From assembly GCF_032341175.1 (NCBI RefSeq), contig NZ_CP135435.1, positions 3,038,001 through 3,102,000 of the forward strand: a stretch of DNA of 64,000 bases, read 5' to 3'. How positions within the stretch are numbered: the first letter of the stretch is position 1; each line of letters begins with the position of its first letter. Source of the stretch: Bacillus sp. DTU_2020_1000418_1_SI_GHA_SEK_038. GTDB lineage: Bacteria; Bacillota; Bacilli; Bacillales; Cytobacillaceae. Under the pieces are notes generated by a model. It saw only the letters and a program-made list of their open reading frames with translations, was not told where the DNA came from and did not search any database. Both the position numbers and the translations under genes were made by a program. Shown in pieces: positions 60,601 to 64,000 of this stretch.

Positions 60601-61215
60601 ATGATACATGGACCAAGGGCGCCTTTTCACGGGGGATTTCATCGGCACCCTTATAGGAATCAAATGCCTTCCCGACCGCCAATGGGGCCCTCTCCCTTTT
60701 CCCCTATGTCAGGAGGAGGGTTTAGAGGACCTGTTGGACCATCGCAAATGAGACGAGGGGGCGGAGGCTTATTATCCAAGCTGTTAGGGCGTGGGAACCC
60801 TCCTCGCTCTCAGACTCATGGTTTGGGGGCAGCACCGCTGCAATCAGCGAGCAGAGCAGCTGGAGCTGGAGGTAATGGTGCAGGAGGAATCCTAAAAAAC
60901 CTTAGCAATCCTGGAGCCATTACAGGTTTCTTAGAAAATACACAAAAAGTATTAAACACAGCTCAGCAATTTGGCCCAATGATACAGCAGTATGGCCCAA
61001 TTGTAAAAAACATACCAGCGATGTGGAAGCTATATCGTGGATTAAAAAACTCAACTGATGAAACAGAGGAAAATGTTCATGACAATAAAGAGCCCGTCAA
61101 AACGAAAAAAGCACGTAACCAGGCTAACAAAACAGACGTGCAATCCGAACAAAGTTCTATTCAAAGCGAAAAAAATAGAGAAATAGGAACTTCTAAGCCG
61201 AAGCTCTACGTTTAA
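60601..61215 (+). CDS. yqfQ: YqfQ (VrrA-like) protein
   Basis: 204 residues. A low-complexity Pro/Gly/Arg/His-rich N-terminus (HGPRAPFHGGFHRHPYRNQM), a Gly-rich core, then a helix (TGFLENTQKVLNTAQQFGPM) and a polar tail. It matches the VrrA/YqfQ group in which the repeat region varies between strains. Function unknown. Confidence 0.82.
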   Translation: MIHGPRAPFHGGFHRHPYRNQMPSRPPMGPSPFSPMSGGGFRGPVGPSQMRRGGGGLLSKLLGRGNPPRSQTHGLGAAPLQSASRAAGAGGNGAGGILKNLSNPGAITGFLENTQKVLNTAQQFGPMIQQYGPIVKNIPAMWKLYRGLKNSTDETEENVHDNKEPVKTKKARNQANKTDVQSEQSSIQSEKNREIGTSKPKLYV

Positions 61216-61396
61216 ACAGACAGCTCATCTCTTTTTGTCCATGATATGAAACACAACCTTAGTGATCCTCTTTTAGTATTATTATTATCAAATGTCCGAT
61301 ATAATAGTATACGTGATTTGTTCATTATCTAAATGAACATGAATAAAAAAACTAGTCACTATATATAGATACAAACTTAAGGGGGTTTCTTTGATC

Positions 61397-62335
61397 ATGG
61401 AGATTATAAAAATTTCACCGCGCGGCTATTGCTACGGGGTTGTAGATGCCATGGTAATTGCGAGAAATGCTGCACTCGATAAAACTTTGCCTAGACCAAT
61501 TTATATTCTAGGTATGATCGTTCACAACAAACATGTTACCGATGCCTTTGAAGAAGAGGGGATCATTACATTGGACGGAAGCAACCGTCTGGAGATTCTT
61601 GAAAAGGTAGATAAGGGAACAGTTATTTTTACAGCACATGGAATTTCTCCACAAGTGAGGGAATTAGCAAAGCAAAAAGGACTCATTACGATAGATGCAA
61701 CATGCCCTGATGTTACAAGAACCCATGATTTAATCGAGGAAAAAACGAAAGAGGGCTTCAAAATTATCTATATTGGCAAAAAAGGACATCCTGAACCAGA
61801 GGGAGCAGTAGGAGTAGCCCCTGACGATGTATTCCTAGTGGAAACGATAGAAGATGTCCATGCATTAAATATTCAAAGCGAAAAGATTGTTGTCACGAAT
61901 CAAACAACGATGAGCCAATGGGATGTTAAGCATGTCATGGAGCAAATTGAAGAAAAATATCCACATGCTGAATTTCATAAGGAAATTTGCCTTGCAACAC
62001 AAGTTCGGCAGGAGGCTGTTGCAGAACAAGCCGGTGAAGCTGACGTACTGATCGTAGTTGGCGATCCAAAAAGCAATAACTCTAACCGATTAGCTCAGGT
62101 TTCGGAAGAAATTGCCCATACTAAAGCCTATCGTATCGCTGACGTATCCGAGCTAGATATCAACTGGATCAAGGATGCCTCTACAGTTGCCGTGACATCA
62201 GGCGCATCAACACCAACCCCAATTACAAAAGAAGTCATTTCATTTATTGAACAATTTAATCCGAATGACGAGAGTACTTGGATGATAGAGAAAAAAGTAC
62301 CATTAAATAAAATATTACCAAAGGTTAAGAAGTAA
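61397..62335 (+). CDS. ispH: 4-hydroxy-3-methylbut-2-enyl diphosphate reductase
   Basis: 312 residues, starting [20 protein letters not shown]. Conserved Cys in GYCYGV, DATCPDV and CLATQVRQ bind the 4Fe-4S cluster; AHGISPQV and [10 protein letters not shown] line the pocket. Last step of the MEP pathway, giving IPP and DMAPP. The ATG at 61397 is chosen over a TTG at 61391 by family alignment. Confidence 0.96.
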   Translation: MEIIKISPRGYCYGVVDAMVIARNAALDKTLPRPIYILGMIVHNKHVTDAFEEEGIITLDGSNRLEILEKVDKGTVIFTAHGISPQVRELAKQKGLITIDATCPDVTRTHDLIEEKTKEGFKIIYIGKKGHPEPEGAVGVAPDDVFLVETIEDVHALNIQSEKIVVTNQTTMSQWDVKHVMEQIEEKYPHAEFHKEICLATQVRQEAVAEQAGEADVLIVVGDPKSNNSNRLAQVSEEIAHTKAYRIADVSELDINWIKDASTVAVTSGASTPTPITKEVISFIEQFNPNDESTWMIEKKVPLNKILPKVKK

Positions 62336-62343
62336 ATAACAAA

Positions 62344-62378
62344 GAGGGCAGCCTAAAAATGGCCGCCCTCTTTTTTTT
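62344..62378. terminator. Bidirectional terminator
   Basis: AAAGAGGGCAGCC-loop-GGCCGCCCTCTTTTTTTT between ispH and yqfO. Confidence 0.85.
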
Positions 62379-62387
62379 GAGCTTTGC

Positions 62388-63503
62388 TTAAATAAACTGA
62401 AAAGGATCTGTATGTATTTCTGAAGCAAAGATTGATACGGCATATCCCTTTTCTTGGCACATTTTTGTCAATTGCAAGGCTACACCTTTTTTCATGACTT
62501 TTTCTACATTATGTCCTGGGTCCACAATATTCAATCCCATCATCATGGCGTCAAGTGCCACATGATAATACATATCACCTGTTACGTAGACATCTGCTCC
62601 TTTAAATTTGGCAGAGGCAAAGTATTTATTCCCGTCACCCCCAAGCACGGCTACTTTTTTAACTTTTGAGTTGAGATCTCCTACGACACGTACTCCATTT
62701 ACATCCAATGTTTGTTTAACGTGATTCGCGAATTCGCCTAATGTCATTTCCTGAATCTCGCCAATTCTTCCCAGCCCTATTACTTCACCCTTATTGTCCA
62801 GCTTATAAATATCATAGGCAACTTCTTCATATGGGTGTGCATTAAACATAGCTTTTAAGATTCTTTTCTCTAATTGAGCAGGAAAAATCGTTTCGATCCT
62901 CAGTTCATTGACAGACTCCAGCTTTCCCTGTTCGCCAATAAAGGGATTTGTCCCTTCACCAGGTAAAAACTGCCCCATTCCGGAGGAAGCGAAACTGCAA
63001 TGACTGTAATGACCAATAGCTCCAGCACCAGCATCTCCTAACGCCTTTTTAACATCGGCTGCACTATCTTCCGGAACAAAGACAACTAGTTTCTTCAATT
63101 CAGTTTCGTATGTAGGATATAAGACCTCGGTATTTACTAGCTGCAGGGCTTGGGCTAACATATCATTAACTCCTCCTGTAGCAATGTCCAAATTTGTATG
63201 AGCTGCATAAACAGCAATATCATGCTTAATCAATTTCTCAATGATTCTCCCGGCAGGAGTATCGGTTGCAATCGACTTAAGCGGACGAAAAATAGGCGGG
63301 TGGTGAGCAATAATGAGTTGAACATTCCTAGCTATCGCTTCATCTACTACCTCTTCTAGCACGTCCAGTGCAATCATGACATTCTCAATCTGCTTATTTA
63401 ATCTGCCAATTTGCAGCCCAATTTTATCTCCTTCCATGGCGTAGCCTTTTGGAGAAAATTGTTCAAATAACTGGATAACTTCATGCCCATTAACATTTTT
63501 CAA
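62388..63503 (-). CDS. yqfO: Nif3-like dinuclear metal protein YqfO
   Basis: 371 residues. N- and C-terminal Nif3 halves (LIIAHHPPIFRPLKSI with metal His; YVTGDMYYHVALDAMM) with an inserted PII-like domain (KKLVVFVPEDSAADVKKALG and AHPYEEVAYDIYKLDN). It is thought to be a GTP cyclohydrolase 1 type 2-related or scaffold protein; its function is not settled. It starts at TTG overlapping the TGA of trmK, so coupled translation is likely. Confidence 0.9.
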   Translation of the reverse strand: MKNVNGHEVIQLFEQFSPKGYAMEGDKIGLQIGRLNKQIENVMIALDVLEEVVDEAIARNVQLIIAHHPPIFRPLKSIATDTPAGRIIEKLIKHDIAVYAAHTNLDIATGGVNDMLAQALQLVNTEVLYPTYETELKKLVVFVPEDSAADVKKALGDAGAGAIGHYSHCSFASSGMGQFLPGEGTNPFIGEQGKLESVNELRIETIFPAQLEKRILKAMFNAHPYEEVAYDIYKLDNKGEVIGLGRIGEIQEMTLGEFANHVKQTLDVNGVRVVGDLNSKVKKVAVLGGDGNKYFASAKFKGADVYVTGDMYYHVALDAMMMGLNIVDPGHNVEKVMKKGVALQLTKMCQEKGYAVSIFASEIHTDPFQFI

Positions 63504-64000
63504 TGACCTAATACCTCCCCAACCATCTTTATTTTCTCTAATAGTTCATTTTTTTTCTCTACTGTTTCCTCTGTGTTTGCTGCATTTTCAAGTTGTCCTA
63601 GTATTCTTTGCCAATTCCTTAATTCTCCCAGCCATTTCTTCTTAAAAACAGCTGATTTCTCCTTCAGCAGAAAAGGTCCAAAAAGTAATTCTATTTGTAG
63701 ATCCCATGCTTGTTTTTCCTTGGCATCCCCTTTTTCTGCAACTAAAATCTCATATATTTTTTCATCTTCTTCAAGTATTTCTTCAGCAACTAATACCCAG
63801 CCATTTTCTATAAGCCAGCTTCTAATCGTGATAGCACTAACATTTGGCTGTAATATCAACCTTTTTATAGTTCCTAGCTTTTCCTTGCCCTCTTCCAAAA
63901 TATTCGTGATTAAAGCTCCACCCATACCGGCAATTGTGATACAATCCACTTCACCCTCTGAAATCACCTTTAATCCATTTCCTTTGCGAACATTTATCTT
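63500..64000 (-). CDS. trmK: tRNA A22 N1-methyltransferase TrmK (N-terminus cut by window edge)
   Basis: The frame continues past the right edge. The visible part covers KINVRKGNGLKVISEGEVDC, ITIAGMGGALITNIL, a catalytic-domain region with LQPNVS (an NPPY-type place) and a C-terminal coiled coil (QRILGQLENAANTEETVEKK). It methylates A22 of tRNA-Ser and others. About two thirds of the protein is in the window. It forms an operon with yqfO. Confidence 0.9.
   Translation of the reverse strand, partial: KINVRKGNGLKVISEGEVDCITIAGMGGALITNILEEGKEKLGTIKRLILQPNVSAITIRSWLIENGWVLVAEEILEEDEKIYEILVAEKGDAKEKQAWDLQIELLFGPFLLKEKSAVFKKKWLGELRNWQRILGQLENAANTEETVEKKNELLEKIKMVGEVLGH

Noticed and set aside
1..64000. 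tRNA, rRNA, CRISPR array or IS element
   Set aside because: I looked for cloverleaf-like stretches, regularly spaced direct repeats with spacers, and transposase frames with terminal inverted repeats, and saw none that hold up.

Overview
The window looks like a low-GC Firmicute of the family Bacillaceae. Shine-Dalgarno sites are strong and AGGAGG-like, GTG and TTG starts are common, and the right two thirds keep the gene order of the Bacillus subtilis yqf/yqg region (trmK-yqfO-ispH ... ispG ... sodA-yqgE-pbpA-pst ... rpmGA-yqgN ... gluP ... comGA). The species cannot be named from the sequence alone.

Region 1 (1-about 21690) is the right part of a temperate siphophage-type prophage, cut by the left edge of the window. 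Read from its right end it has a large serine integrase and a small CI-type repressor on the plus strand. A Cro-like gene faces them, and almost everything else runs leftward in one lytic direction: ORF6N/ORF6C antirepressor, Gam-like and ERF recombination proteins, YopX proteins, a solitary cytosine methyltransferase, an SPP1-like replication module (initiator, loader, DnaB helicase), SSB, a sigma-like factor, ThyX, MazG-like proteins, an ArpU-type late regulator, and then terminase and portal. Capsid, tail and lysis genes should lie to the left, outside the window.

Region 2 (about 21690-22391) is the junction. The prophage has inserted into comGA, the ATPase gene of the competence pseudopilus, and cuts it at about codon 235. 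The promoter and 5' part of comGA are on the right. The 3' part and comGB-GG should be left of the prophage.

Region 3 (22400-64000) is host core genome. It carries an HTH regulator, small conserved proteins, a metallo-hydrolase, an LTA-synthase-like enzyme, a LysM/M14 peptidase, the rhomboid protease GluP, 5-formyl-THF cyclo-ligase, ribosomal protein L33, a DUF4912-glycosyltransferase fusion, and the phosphate uptake operon pstSCAB-phoU behind a six-hexamer Pho box. Further right are a class B PBP, Mn-SOD, a Na/Pi cotransporter, a chemotaxis receptor, ispG and ispH of the MEP pathway, the znuC-znuB-zur zinc operon behind a Zur-like box, endonuclease IV, the CshB helicase, YqfO and TrmK.

The observations most worth following are: a prophage that inactivates competence and whose lytic direction matches that of the comG promoter; a 191-codon frame with its own ribosome binding site nested inside the phage cytosine methyltransferase gene; a second divergent-promoter switch run by two paralogous mini-repressors in the middle of the early region; and a tandem 11-bp iteron array inside the initiator gene that is a candidate phage origin. 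No tRNA, rRNA, CRISPR array or insertion sequence was recognised.
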